The notes beneath the pieces were generated by a model. That model was not told where the DNA came from and made no database searches. It saw only the letters and a program-made list of their open reading frames with translations. A stretch of DNA of 64,000 nt from Myxococcus stipitatus DSM 14675 (lineage in GTDB: Bacteria; Myxococcota; Myxococcia; Myxococcales; Myxococcaceae): NCBI RefSeq assembly GCF_000331735.1, contig NC_020126.1:3100001-3164000 (forward strand), in the 5' to 3' direction. Positions 1 through 8,953 of this stretch are shown here, in pieces. The position numbers and the translations under genes are program-made. Numbering within the stretch: position 1 is the first letter of the stretch; each line of letters opens with the position of its first letter.

Positions 1-390
1 GAGGGCTCGCAGCTCCGCCTGCTGGGCGGCGCTCAGCCTTCCGAGCTTGAGGGCAAAGGCCTCCGAGAGGAGGGCGTTGCCCTGCTGCATCACCCTGCGG
101 CCGGCCGAGGTCAGCTCCAGCCGGTGCCGCCGCAGGTCCGCGGTATCAATTTCACGGCGCAGGAAGCCCGCGGCCTCGAGCCGCTTCACGTACAGCGTCA
201 CCGAGGGCTTGGGGATGCAGAGGGACGCGGCCAGCTCGGCCGGGTAGGGGTGGTCGTCCACCTCCGAGAGCACGAACAGCTCCTTCGTCTCGACGCCCAG
301 CGCGGTGATGTCGGCGGCGACACTGGCTATCACCGACATCAACAGTCGGTGGTTCAGGCTCCAGATTTTCGCGGGGTCGATTTTCGCCAT
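1..390 (-). CDS. MarR-family transcriptional regulator (3' end cut by window edge)
   Basis: A winged-helix DNA-binding regulator of the MarR type, probably a repressor that senses a small molecule. The reverse strand is open from an ATG at 390 to the window edge (130 codons); MarR proteins are usually 140-160 residues, so only a short C-terminal part is missing. Residues 36-75 hold the helix-turn-helix (ELAASLCIPKPSVTLYVKRL), and residues 83-92 have the wing with the Asp-Leu-Arg-Arg pattern typical of MarR. It is divergent from the aldo/keto reductase at 483, and the gap contains two inverted repeats. Control of that reductase and of itself is inferred from this arrangement. Confidence 0.85.
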   Translation of the reverse strand, partial: MAKIDPAKIWSLNHRLLMSVIASVAADITALGVETKELFVLSEVDDHPYPAELAASLCIPKPSVTLYVKRLEAAGFLRREIDTADLRRHRLELTSAGRRVMQQGNALLSEAFALKLGRLSAAQQAELRAL

Positions 391-407
391 GGCTCGTTGC
401 GCGGAAA

Positions 408-446
408 TTGGTTCCACATTAACCAAGTTCCAGATTGAACTAGTTC
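408..446. promoter_or_regulatory. Putative MarR operator in the divergent promoter region
   Basis: Two dyads lie between the divergent MarR and reductase genes. TTGGTT at 408-413 pairs with AACCAA at 421-426, and GAACTAGTTC at 437-446 is a perfect 10-bp palindrome. This patch is AT-richer than its surroundings. The positions, within 60 bp of both start codons, suit a shared operator. The assignment is inferred and no binding motif is known to me. Confidence 0.5.
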
Positions 447-482
447 GTCGTCCTCACAATGTAGCACCCCTTGGAGCCCTCC

Positions 483-1568
483 ATGCCGCTCAACCACTAC
501 GTGACGCTGGGCCGCTCCGGCCTGCGCGTGAGTCCCCTCTGTCTCGGTGCCATGACTTTCGGCGAGGACCTCGGCTGGGGCTCGAGCGTCGAGGAGTCGC
601 AGACCATCATCGACCGCTTCATCGACCTGGGCGGCAACTTCATCGACACGGCGAACTTCTATACGAAGAGCCACTCCGAGAAGATTCTGGGCGACCACGT
701 CGGGCGCCACCCTGCTCGCAGGGACCGGCTGGTGCTCGCGACGAAGTTCAGCGGGAACCTCTACCCGGGGGACCCGAACGGCGGTGGCTCTGGCCGCAAG
801 TCCATCCTCGCGGCTTGCGAGAACTCGCTCCGTCGCCTGCAGACGGACTACATCGACCTCTACTGGCTGCACAACTGGGACGTCCACACGCCCATCGACG
901 AGACGATGGCGGCGCTCGAGGACCTCGTGCGCGCGGGCAAGGTCCGCTACATCGGCGTCTCGGATACGCCCGCGTGGAAGATTGCCCAGGCGAACGTGAT
1001 GGCGCACTTCCGCGGGTGGTCCTCCTTCGTCGGGCTCCAGATTGAGTACTCGCTGCTGGAGCGCAGCGTGGAGCAGGAATTGGTGCCCATGGCGCTCGAG
1101 CTCGGGCTGGGCATCACGCCGTGGTCGCCCCTCAAGAGCGGCGCGCTCAGTGGCAAGTACACGCGCGCGAACGCGGGAACGCAGAAGGGCGACCGCGGTG
1201 CCTTCGTGCAGTCGGCCTTGAGCGAGAAGACCTACGCCGTCGTCGACGCGCTGGAGATCATCGCGCGAGAGCAGGGGACCACGGTGGCGCGCGTGGCGCT
1301 GGCGTGGGTCCAGTCCCAGCCGGGCGTGAGCTCGACCATCATCGGCGCGCGGCGGCTGTCGCAGCTGGAGGACAACGTGGGCGCGCTCGACGTCAGGTTG
1401 ACCGCCGAGCAGCTCGCCCGCCTCGATGCGCTCACGAAGCCCGCCTTCGGGTTCCCGCAGAGCATGCAGCCCATCTTCCCCGCCATCCACAATGGTGGCA
1501 CGACGGTGAACGGGGTCTTCATGGAGGCGTCGCCCTACGGGGTGGTGAAGGGCGAGAAGCCCTACTGA
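483..1568 (+). CDS. Aldo/keto reductase
   Basis: An NADPH-dependent aldo/keto reductase (361 aa), a cytoplasmic TIM-barrel enzyme reducing carbonyl compounds. The catalytic tetrad is readable: Asp55 (NFIDTANFY), Tyr60, Lys88 (ATKFSG) and His130 (YWLHNWD). The C-terminal part has the cofactor-binding region SSTIIGARRLSQLEDN. A TTG at 471 would extend the frame, but the ATG at 483 is preferred because GGAG (473-476) then sits 6 nt upstream. The substrate cannot be read from sequence. The divergent MarR gene suggests induction by an electrophilic or aromatic compound. Confidence 0.93.
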   Translation: MPLNHYVTLGRSGLRVSPLCLGAMTFGEDLGWGSSVEESQTIIDRFIDLGGNFIDTANFYTKSHSEKILGDHVGRHPARRDRLVLATKFSGNLYPGDPNGGGSGRKSILAACENSLRRLQTDYIDLYWLHNWDVHTPIDETMAALEDLVRAGKVRYIGVSDTPAWKIAQANVMAHFRGWSSFVGLQIEYSLLERSVEQELVPMALELGLGITPWSPLKSGALSGKYTRANAGTQKGDRGAFVQSALSEKTYAVVDALEIIAREQGTTVARVALAWVQSQPGVSSTIIGARRLSQLEDNVGALDVRLTAEQLARLDALTKPAFGFPQSMQPIFPAIHNGGTTVNGVFMEASPYGVVKGEKPY

Positions 1569-1724
1569 GGCACCCCTCGGGGCGCCGGAGTCGGGTTCCA
1601 CGCACGAATGCACGGTGGCTGGGGCTCTGTCGCGTGTTCGACAGTCCCCCCGGCCTCCCGCCGCATGTGAGGGACGGCTGTCTTCGTCTGGGGTTACACG
1701 ACGAACAGATTGCCCCTGGAGCCC

Positions 1725-2546
1725 ATGAAGACTTCCGAGCTGACGACACGTTTCATCCGAGGCGGAGTGTTGTGCCTGACGCTGGTGGGTGGCGTCTCCC
1801 CAGGCCTGGTGTTGGCGCAGGACTCGAACGCGGTGCAGCCGTATGTGCTGGCCGCGAAGCGCCTCTACAACGACCTCCAATATGAGCAGGCATTGGAGCA
1901 GATCACCCGAGGCAAGCGCATCTCCCATGGGCCGGGGGATGACGCCCTGCTGTCGCTCTATGAAGGCATCATCCAGGCGGACCTCGGAGAGCCGGGCTTG
2001 TCCGACGCCGCCTTCAAGGCCGCGCTGTTCCTCCAGCCAGACGCGAAGCTCCCGCTGACGGTCTCCCCCAAGGTCTCCGAGCGCTTCGAGTCGCTGCGCA
2101 AGCAGGTGAAGCGCGAGCTGGAGGCCTCGGCGGCGGTGCGAGGAGAGGTTACGCCTCCGCCCATCATCAAGGCCCCGGCCGCCCCGCCTGTTCCGATTCG
2201 AGAAGAGCCACCGTCGCGTCCGCCCACCCGGGCGTGGCTGCCCGCGGCCATCGGTGGTGGCCTGCTGGTGGGCTCGGGTGTGACGTGGCTGATGGCACGA
2301 GGCCAACACAGCAACCTGACGAGCGCGAGCGGCGGCGTGGACAGCGTCCAGGGGATGCAGGACGCGGCGTCGAAAGGCGAGGGACTCCAGACGGTGAGCG
2401 CGGTCCTCGCGGGCGCCGGTGTGGTCGGCCTGGGCGTGGCCGCGGGCATGTACCTGTGGGGAGGGGGGGCGTCCGACCCCCAAGGCGTGGCGCTCACGCT
2501 GGGGACCGATGGCACCTCCGCCTTCGTCTCCGGGAGGTGGCCATGA
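1725..2546 (+). CDS. Exported protein with TPR-like N-terminal half and hydrophobic C-terminal segments
   Basis: Unrecognised protein of 273 aa. It has a signal peptide (about residues 10-31, ending near VLAQ), then a helical stretch (about 37-130) resembling a single-pass TPR or assembly-scaffold fold. A Pro-rich linker (about 145-170) follows, and then two hydrophobic Gly-rich segments (about 172-190 and 225-245). A TTG frame start exists at 1710, but the ATG at 1725 places the signal peptide correctly. Its stop overlaps the start of the kelch lipoprotein in an ATGA, so the two are co-translated and probably work together at the envelope. The function is unknown. Confidence 0.72.
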   Translation: MKTSELTTRFIRGGVLCLTLVGGVSPGLVLAQDSNAVQPYVLAAKRLYNDLQYEQALEQITRGKRISHGPGDDALLSLYEGIIQADLGEPGLSDAAFKAALFLQPDAKLPLTVSPKVSERFESLRKQVKRELEASAAVRGEVTPPPIIKAPAAPPVPIREEPPSRPPTRAWLPAAIGGGLLVGSGVTWLMARGQHSNLTSASGGVDSVQGMQDAASKGEGLQTVSAVLAGAGVVGLGVAAGMYLWGGGASDPQGVALTLGTDGTSAFVSGRWP

Positions 2547-5014
2547 AGACCGCCGGGTTCATGCCCCTGGTCACCGCGGGGGCGCTGGTGCTCCTCGCCG
2601 GATGCTTCGACTTCGATGAGGACCAGAAGGTCTGGTGCAAGAGCCATCCGGAGGCCTGTGCGCCCCTCATCGAGGAGAAGCCGGCCAAGGCGGTCTACGT
2701 CGAGAAGAAGAAGCCCTTGAACCTCCGCGTCCTGGCGAAGGACCCCGCGGGGGATGCCCTTCGGTTCTCCTGGTCCTCGAACGTGGGCACCTTCGGCGCG
2801 CCGAGCGACACGGGGACGACGACGGACATCACCTGGACGGCGCCGGACTGTGTGCCGCCTCCCGCGGCGTCCCTCACGCTCACCGTGAGCAGCACGCGGG
2901 AGGCCTCCGCCTCCGCGACGTTCTCCGCGTTCGGCATGCCGGAGTGCCCGACGCTGACGGCCACGGGCCCGCTCGCGACGGCGCGGACCGGACACACGGC
3001 GACGCTGCTGTACTCGAGCGATGTGCTGGTGGTGGGAGGCGAGGCCGCCGGCACTCCGCTGAGCCGCGCGGAGCTCTACACGCCTCGCTCCCAGGCGTGG
3101 GCTCCCGCAATCGAGCTGCTTCCGGCGCGGACGGGACACGGCGCGGTCCGACTCGACTCCGGCCTGGTGCTGGTGACGGGAGGCCGCGGTTCGAGCGGCG
3201 CCCTCAAGAACGCGGACCTGTTCAATCCGGATGAGCGCACGTGGACCCCCGTGACGTCCCTCACCACGGGCCGCCATGGGCACGCCGCCGTGCTGCTGCA
3301 CAGCGGGAAGGTGTTCGTGACGGGCGGCACCGACGGCAAGGACATCGTCGCCACGACGGAGCTCTTCACCCAGGGCGCGCAGCCGGAGTGGACTGTCGCG
3401 AGCACTGCCCCCGTGGCTCGCGACCATCCCGTGGCCACCGTGGTGGGCTCGGGGAAGGTGCTCGTGTCGGGGGGGATGACCGTGGACCGGAGCTATCCCG
3501 GCAACGCGGATGTCTATGACCCGGACACGGGGACCTGGACCCAGGTGGACGCGGGGGGCGAGGGCCGCATCGGCCACACCGCGACGCTGCTGCCCTCCGG
3601 GCAGGTGCTGGTGACGGGCGGAGCCAATGCTCAGCGCGCGCTCGACTCCTCGGTGGTGATTGACGTGGAGAACCGGCGGGTGGCCCAGAGCGGGCGCCTG
3701 GCGACGGCTCGCTCCGGACACACGGCGACGCTGCTTCCCTCGGGGGTGGTGCTTGTCACGGGCGGACGTGACACGGACAAGAAGGCCCTGGCCTCGGCGG
3801 AGGTCTTCGACCCGGAGACGGGGACGTGGTCTCCGACCTTGCCGCTCGCGAAGGCCCGGCACGGCCACTCCGCCGTCCTGCTGGGGGCGGGCAAGGTGCT
3901 GCTGGTGGGAGGCGAAGGCGAGGGTGGCGCGCTCGTGTCCGCCGAGCTCTATGACCCCGGGACGAAGACCTGGACGAGCACGGACCGCCTGCTCACCGAG
4001 CGCGTGGACCACACGGCCACCCTCCTCGAGTCAGGACAGGTCCTGGTGCTGGGGGGCAGCAACCTGTCGGCGTCGGGCTCCGATGTCTTCCTCGCGGCGG
4101 CGGAGCGGTATGACCCCGCGACGGGCAAGTGGACCCACACGGCGTCGATGCAGGCGGCTCGCAAGCGCCACACGGCGACGCTGCTTCCGTCCGGGCGCGT
4201 GCTGGTCGTCGGCGGCCACAATGGCACCCGCGACGTGACGGAGGTGGAGCTCTTCGACCCCGTCGCGGGGACCTGGTCCTCCGGCGGGAAGCTCCTGGCG
4301 GGGCGGTTCTTCCATTCGGCCACGCTGCTGAAGTCGGGCAAGGTCCTGGTCGCGGGAGGGGATGGCGAAGGAGGGCCGCTCACCTCGGCGGAGCTGTATG
4401 ACCCCGCCTCCGGGACGTGGGAGCGCACGGGCCCCATGGGCGCAGGCCGCGTGAGTCACACGGCGACGCTGCTGCCTTCGGGGAAGGTGCTCGTGACAGG
4501 AGGATACTCGGTGGCCTCGGGGACGGGCCTCGTGCTCCAGAGCGCGGAGCTCTATGACCCGCAGACGGGGACGTGGGCCTCCACGGGCAGCATGGCCATC
4601 ACGCGCGGCAATCACACGGCGACGCTGCTTCCCACGGGCAAGGTGCTGGTGGTCGCGGGCCACAGCACGACGGGGCAGGTGGCGTCCGTGCGGTCGGCGG
4701 AGCTCTATGACCCGGCGACCGGCAAGTGGGCGGCGACCGGGAGCCTCACCGAGAATCGGCGGGGCCACTCCACCACCTTGCTGGCCTCCGGAAAGGTGCT
4801 CGTCACGGGGGGCTTCGGGGGCTTCGAGGACCGCTTCTACCTCTCTCCGAGCGAGGTGTTCGACCCGGCCACGGAGCGGTGGTCGCTCACCAGCGGACTG
4901 CTGACCCCGCGACAGCTCGCGACGGCGACGCTGCTTCCCCTGGGCAAGGTGCTGGTGACGGGCGGCCGGGGCTACGAGAACGTGCAGGGCGAGGCCGAGC
5001 TGTACATGCCGTGA
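2543..5014 (+). CDS. Kelch-repeat surface lipoprotein
   Basis: A lipoprotein of 823 aa with a lipobox ending at Cys21 (VLLAGC). After it comes an Ig/cadherin-like segment (about 55-125), then a long array of kelch/galactose-oxidase-type blades. I count 14 copies of the pattern ATLLpSGkVLVtGG, each followed by AELYDP.TGtW, enough for about two six- or seven-bladed propellers. Such proteins in myxobacteria are surface or secreted binding proteins; no oxidase residues were identified. Translation is coupled to the upstream gene by a 4-nt overlap. The repeats are also conserved as DNA (recurring cacacggcgacgctgct), which makes the gene prone to slippage. Confidence 0.9.
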   Translation: MKTAGFMPLVTAGALVLLAGCFDFDEDQKVWCKSHPEACAPLIEEKPAKAVYVEKKKPLNLRVLAKDPAGDALRFSWSSNVGTFGAPSDTGTTTDITWTAPDCVPPPAASLTLTVSSTREASASATFSAFGMPECPTLTATGPLATARTGHTATLLYSSDVLVVGGEAAGTPLSRAELYTPRSQAWAPAIELLPARTGHGAVRLDSGLVLVTGGRGSSGALKNADLFNPDERTWTPVTSLTTGRHGHAAVLLHSGKVFVTGGTDGKDIVATTELFTQGAQPEWTVASTAPVARDHPVATVVGSGKVLVSGGMTVDRSYPGNADVYDPDTGTWTQVDAGGEGRIGHTATLLPSGQVLVTGGANAQRALDSSVVIDVENRRVAQSGRLATARSGHTATLLPSGVVLVTGGRDTDKKALASAEVFDPETGTWSPTLPLAKARHGHSAVLLGAGKVLLVGGEGEGGALVSAELYDPGTKTWTSTDRLLTERVDHTATLLESGQVLVLGGSNLSASGSDVFLAAAERYDPATGKWTHTASMQAARKRHTATLLPSGRVLVVGGHNGTRDVTEVELFDPVAGTWSSGGKLLAGRFFHSATLLKSGKVLVAGGDGEGGPLTSAELYDPASGTWERTGPMGAGRVSHTATLLPSGKVLVTGGYSVASGTGLVLQSAELYDPQTGTWASTGSMAITRGNHTATLLPTGKVLVVAGHSTTGQVASVRSAELYDPATGKWAATGSLTENRRGHSTTLLASGKVLVTGGFGGFEDRFYLSPSEVFDPATERWSLTSGLLTPRQLATATLLPLGKVLVTGGRGYENVQGEAELYMP

Positions 5015-5032
5015 GGCCCGCGCGATGAACCG

Positions 5033-5060
5033 CCACGCGCCAGGGTGTCCTGGCGCGTGG
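5033..5060. terminator. Perfect 12-bp hairpin between convergent genes
   Basis: CCACGCGCCAGG (5033-5044) and its exact reverse complement (5049-5060) are separated by a 4-nt loop. The hairpin lies 18 nt after the kelch gene stop and 16 nt from the stop of the convergent methyltransferase gene. There is no T-run, so a bidirectional terminator or mRNA-end stabiliser is inferred from position. Confidence 0.6.
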
Positions 5061-5076
5061 CATGACGCCCCCGAGC

Positions 5077-6057
5077 TCAGGCGCGAGGCGCCGCGTCGGC
5101 CTTCCGCCACTGGATGTCGATGTTCTTCACCCAGGCCTCGCCCCGGCCATCTCCGCGGTCCTCGGCGTGGAAGCTGAGCTCACCCGCCTCCGCCTCGAAG
5201 ACGTACTGCTTCGACTGGGCCTGCTCCGCATGGACGTCGAAGGTGGCGAGCACCCGGTCCGACTGCTTCACCACGAGCTGTCCGCACCACGCGTGGGCAT
5301 GCGCCTCCAGCGTGACGGTCCCGGGGCGGGCGAGCGAGAACGTCGCTGACTCGTGGGCCCCCGCGAGCACGAAGAGCATCTCCTCGCGCTGCGTGTACGT
5401 CCCGCTGATGCGTCGAGGAGGGTTCGGCTTGCGCAGCAGCGAGAGACAGTCGAGCGCCGGGTTGCCGCCCCACTCAATCACCTTCTGGAACGAGACGGTC
5501 AGCCCCTCCTTGTGCGCGTAGTGCGCGAAGAGCTCCTTGCTCATGAAGTTGCGGATGTTGGGGTTGTCCATCCACCGGCCGCCGGGGTTGCTCGTGTAGT
5601 TCGAGTGGTGGATGAACGCGTGGGCGCCCGGCTCCAGGATGCGGAAGAACTCCCGCAGGTAGTTTCGGACCACGTCGCTGTCGAAGTGGACCATGGCGTC
5701 GAAACAGTAGACGAGCGTCACCGAGTCATCGCGCAGCGCGGAGAGCGAGGAGCCGTCGTTGACGACATAGCGGACGTGGGAGTCCCTCCCCTTGAAGCGA
5801 TGGCGACAGAAGTCGATGTTCTCCTTGTTGATGTCCACCACGTGGAGGCTGCGCGCCAGGGGCAGCAGGAACTCCGTGTTCCGACCGTGGCCGGCCGCGA
5901 GGTCGACGATGGAGGAGAACTCACACTCGCCGATGACGGGCCAGATGAGGTTCTTCCACGCGTCGGGCATGAAGCGCTCGACCTCTTCGTAGTACGCGTG
6001 CTCCTTCCAATCGTCCCCCACCTCTTTCGCCAGGCCAGCGACTCCCTTGCTCGTCAT
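5077..6057 (-). CDS. Class I SAM-dependent methyltransferase
   Basis: A 326-aa protein whose first 230 residues form a Rossmann methyltransferase. Motif I is VDLAAGHGR (51-59), the acidic strand-2 end is VVDIN (73-77), and motif IV is near YCFDAMVHF. The last ~100 residues are a beta-rich extension not typical of small methyltransferases. Frame-open codons extend upstream to 6300, but the ATG at 6057 fits because AGGAGA precedes it by about 10 nt and the homology begins there. The acceptor substrate is unknown; neighbours do not help. Confidence 0.88.
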   Translation of the reverse strand: MTSKGVAGLAKEVGDDWKEHAYYEEVERFMPDAWKNLIWPVIGECEFSSIVDLAAGHGRNTEFLLPLARSLHVVDINKENIDFCRHRFKGRDSHVRYVVNDGSSLSALRDDSVTLVYCFDAMVHFDSDVVRNYLREFFRILEPGAHAFIHHSNYTSNPGGRWMDNPNIRNFMSKELFAHYAHKEGLTVSFQKVIEWGGNPALDCLSLLRKPNPPRRISGTYTQREEMLFVLAGAHESATFSLARPGTVTLEAHAHAWCGQLVVKQSDRVLATFDVHAEQAQSKQYVFEAEAGELSFHAEDRGDGRGEAWVKNIDIQWRKADAAPRA

Positions 6058-6190
6058 CGGACCGTGTCTCCTGGTTCTTGGTGCGGCGGGAGCAGACTCA
6101 ATCCCATCGAGCGCGGCAAGGGAACTCGGTGACTTCAGCGTCGTGTAGGGTTGGGTGTCATGCCGAGGGATTGCCGACCTGGGACCTCCC

Positions 6191-8458
6191 TCACGGGGCA
6201 GCGGGGGCGGGGGGCGGCTCTCGCCAGAGTGGGAGGACCACGCGGCTTCCGCCGAGCCAGGAGATGTCGAGCGGGACCTTCGCGTCGGCGATGGATTCAT
6301 CGCTGACGTCCTTGCCCGTGCCGAGGTTGAGCTGGGATTGGGCGTGTTTGTTGATGGCGAGGACGATGACCAACTGGCTGCCGGTCTCGAGCTTCCGGCT
6401 GGTCATCCTGCCGCTCTGGAACGAGAGGCTCTGCTTCTTCCCAGGCACGAGCAGTCGCCGCCGGGTGCGGTCGCCGACGTGGCTGGCGCGGTTCAGCAGA
6501 TAGGACAGGTAGACATACTCGCCCTTCGCCGTGCGCTCGTAGAGCACCACGCTGAAGTCGAAGTCCTTCTTGTTGCTGATGAAGTCGAGCCGCCCGGAGA
6601 ACAGGCCGCTCAGCTCCACGGGCGCGGGGAGGGGCTCGCTGACGAACGCGAAGCCATTGTGCGCGGCCACCGTGGTGTCGACGATGTTCCAGGGCTCGTA
6701 GTGTCCACCGGGGGAGCGCTCCTTGAAGTCCACGCGCTGGCGCAGCGCCGTGCCTGGAGCGGGAGGCCGGGCGGTGAGCAGGTGCGTGTCCCCCGACGCC
6801 GCCGGCGCCAGGTACAGCGTGAGCGAGTCATTGCTCACGCCGCCCAGGTCATGCGCGTGCCTCCACGTGTTGGCCCCCATCACCTGGTAGTTGATGCGGT
6901 CCTCGAGCAGCGCGGGCCGGGGGCCCTTGCGGAGCACGTGGTCCATCCACTGGTAGCGCAGCGCCTCCACGTCGAGCCGGGCGACGGGGTCGATGCGGTA
7001 GCCGCGCAGCTCGTCGCTGGAGACGTGCTGTCCGCCGACGTGGTCATACGGCCCGATGACGAAGGTGTGGTTCGCCTCCTTCGCGTACTTCAGGTGCTCG
7101 GTGAGGTAGTACATCGCGCTCAAGGAGCAGCCGTCGTAGTAGCCCGTCGTGGTGAGGACGGGGATGCGGACGCGGGCGAACTCGTCGCGGTAGGGAATCA
7201 TCTTCCGCCAGTAGGCGTCGTAGGTCGGGTGCTTCAGCCAGCGCTGGAAGAAGGGGTTGGGGCGACCGTCCAGCTTCTCCATCGCGCGGTAGGGCTCGCC
7301 GCTCGTGTACCAGCGCTCGTCGAGTGCGTCCCAGCGGGCGCGGTCGAAGTAGTCCGCGTCCGCCAGGCCCTTGTCGAGCGTGACGTAGCGGGGCCACTTG
7401 TAGAAGAAGTTCTGGAAGACGTTGCCCTGCATGGGCACGTCGATGCCCGGGGCGACGGGGACCGAAGGCATGATGGTCTTGAGCGCCGGGTGTCCTCGCT
7501 TGGCCGCGGACCACTGGGTGAAGCCCTCGTAGCTGCCGCCGAACATGCCGACCTGTCCATCGCTCCACGGCTGGCGGCTCACCCAGTCGATGACGGCGAT
7601 GGCGTCAGCGCCGTCGTGCTCGAAGGGAACGGGCTCCTGGGGGCTGTTGCGCTTGCCGCGGGAGTTCGCCGTCACGCCCGCGTAGCCATGGGCCGCCGAG
7701 CGCACGGCATCGCTCAGGTTGAACGCGTTGACGTAGATGGTGAGCGACATCACGGTGGGCAGGCGGTCGGTGGCCTTGCGAGGGCGCACCACGATGACGG
7801 ACACGGAGGCCCCGTCGGGCGTGGGTACCAGCACGTCCTTCTCGATGACGTAGCGGCGGGCATCGTCCTCGGCCCACAAGCGCTCCGACTCCGCGAGCAG
7901 CGCCTGATAGGCCCGGTGCACCTGATAGAGGCGCACCAGGTCCAGGGCCTGGGGCTGCGTGACGCGTCCGGACTTCCGAGCGCCCTCGACGGCCGTCTCC
8001 AGGTCCGTCCGGGCCCGCTCCAGGTCGAAGCGGAACATGCCTGTCGCCTGCTGGGCCGTCCGGTCATCGAGGGCGCCAAAGGACTCCTGGAACGCCGCGC
8101 GGAGGGCCTTCGCGTAAGGCGTCCCGTGCGTGGCCTGCTCGAGCCGGGCCTTCGCGTGGATTTCGTACTGGAGGAAGGTGGTGCCCTTCAGGGGCACATT
8201 CGTCTCGCGCAGGGGCCGGAGGGCCTGGATGGAGGCGACGGCGCCGCCGAAGTCCCCTGTCGTGAGCTGGAGCCGGAACAGGTGGCCCAGACGCGTGCCC
8301 GGGTCCTGCTCCTGGTACGTGGCCATCACCTCGCGCGCGAGCGCTGGAAGGGCGCGGTCCAACTCCTCGGTGGTGGTGGAGGCCGGCGCGGCGAAGTCGC
8401 GCGGTTGGGCGTGGACGAGCGTGGAGACGAGGAGGGAGAGACAGAGCAGATGGCGCAT
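6191..8458 (-). CDS. Secreted CocE/NonD-type alpha/beta hydrolase (peptidase S15 family)
   Basis: A 755-aa exported hydrolase with an N-terminal signal peptide (about 1-17, ending LVHA). Residues 20-200 form an extra helical domain. From about residue 205 comes the X-Pro dipeptidyl-peptidase/cocaine-esterase-type catalytic domain. The nucleophile elbow GGSYEG places Ser309; the acid is probably the Asp in TTGYYDG and the base the His in GPYDH. The C-terminal ~200 residues are the jelly-roll lid domain of this family. It may cleave acyl esters or peptides outside the cytoplasm. It is monocistronic, and its short 5' gap is shared with a small lipoprotein gene. Confidence 0.9.
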   Translation of the reverse strand: MRHLLCLSLLVSTLVHAQPRDFAAPASTTTEELDRALPALAREVMATYQEQDPGTRLGHLFRLQLTTGDFGGAVASIQALRPLRETNVPLKGTTFLQYEIHAKARLEQATHGTPYAKALRAAFQESFGALDDRTAQQATGMFRFDLERARTDLETAVEGARKSGRVTQPQALDLVRLYQVHRAYQALLAESERLWAEDDARRYVIEKDVLVPTPDGASVSVIVVRPRKATDRLPTVMSLTIYVNAFNLSDAVRSAAHGYAGVTANSRGKRNSPQEPVPFEHDGADAIAVIDWVSRQPWSDGQVGMFGGSYEGFTQWSAAKRGHPALKTIMPSVPVAPGIDVPMQGNVFQNFFYKWPRYVTLDKGLADADYFDRARWDALDERWYTSGEPYRAMEKLDGRPNPFFQRWLKHPTYDAYWRKMIPYRDEFARVRIPVLTTTGYYDGCSLSAMYYLTEHLKYAKEANHTFVIGPYDHVGGQHVSSDELRGYRIDPVARLDVEALRYQWMDHVLRKGPRPALLEDRINYQVMGANTWRHAHDLGGVSNDSLTLYLAPAASGDTHLLTARPPAPGTALRQRVDFKERSPGGHYEPWNIVDTTVAAHNGFAFVSEPLPAPVELSGLFSGRLDFISNKKDFDFSVVLYERTAKGEYVYLSYLLNRASHVGDRTRRRLLVPGKKQSLSFQSGRMTSRKLETGSQLVIVLAINKHAQSQLNLGTGKDVSDESIADAKVPLDISWLGGSRVVLPLWREPPPAPAAP

Positions 8459-8571
8459 GAGGCCTCGGCGAAGTGCCGTGGACCATACTCCCCGTCCTGT
8501 CCTTCACCACACGTCAAAGCCAAGGGTGTCCCCTTGGCCGAGACATGGCACCGGATGGCTGGGCGGTGCGC

Positions 8572-8820
8572 TCAACACGACCAATAGTTGTTGGGAGCCG
8601 GGGGGCACTGGCAGATGCTCGACCCGCCCCCTCTCCAGCCGCAGATGGTGGTGCGTCCAGCGGTACACGGCTGTCCTTGAAGGTCATCGCAGATGCCAAT
8701 GAGCTCCGAGGCGTTCGACTGGGTGGGCGTGGAGCCTTCGAGTTCTTCAGGTGAAGCGGCTCCACCACAGGCAAGACCCAGGACGGACATACAGGCAACC
8801 ACGAGCATGCGAAGGCGCAC
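8572..8820 (-). CDS. Small Cys-rich lipoprotein
   Basis: An 82-aa lipoprotein. I chose a GTG start at 8820 because a perfect AAGGAGG lies 8 nt before it; a longer open frame begins at 8937 but has no such site. The signal peptide ends in a lipobox (LGLAC). The mature part is short and has six further cysteines in the pattern CDD..PCT..ICGW..ICQC and a C-terminal Cys, suggesting disulfide bonds. No family was recognised. It resembles other tiny Cys-containing lipoproteins in this window in layout, not in sequence. Confidence 0.75.
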   Translation of the reverse strand: MRLRMLVVACMSVLGLACGGAASPEELEGSTPTQSNASELIGICDDLQGQPCTAGRTTICGWRGGGSSICQCPPAPNNYWSC

Positions 8821-8953
8821 GGGAGAGACCTCCTTCAGCGAGTGGGACAGGACCGCGATTGCCATTATTGCATGAATTCTGGCTTTGTCTTGATTCGTCC
8901 GGACTTGAGGCCTGGCTTCTGGGGAAGTGGGGGACACGGTAGGGTGGCGTGCG

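Noticed and set aside
2234..2542. N-terminal extension of the kelch gene frame upstream of 2543
   Set aside because: This part is Arg/Gly-rich and out of frame with the upstream coding gene; the ATG at 2543 begins a proper lipoprotein signal.
1958..4012. Minus-strand 684-codon open frame
   Set aside because: Antisense to the kelch gene; its repeats are the reverse image of the kelch repeats.
6155..8587. Plus-strand 810-codon open frame opposite the CocE/NonD hydrolase gene
   Set aside because: Low-complexity translation rich in Arg, Val, Glu and His with no fold pattern; the minus strand has a signal peptide and catalytic residues. High GC keeps the antisense frame open.
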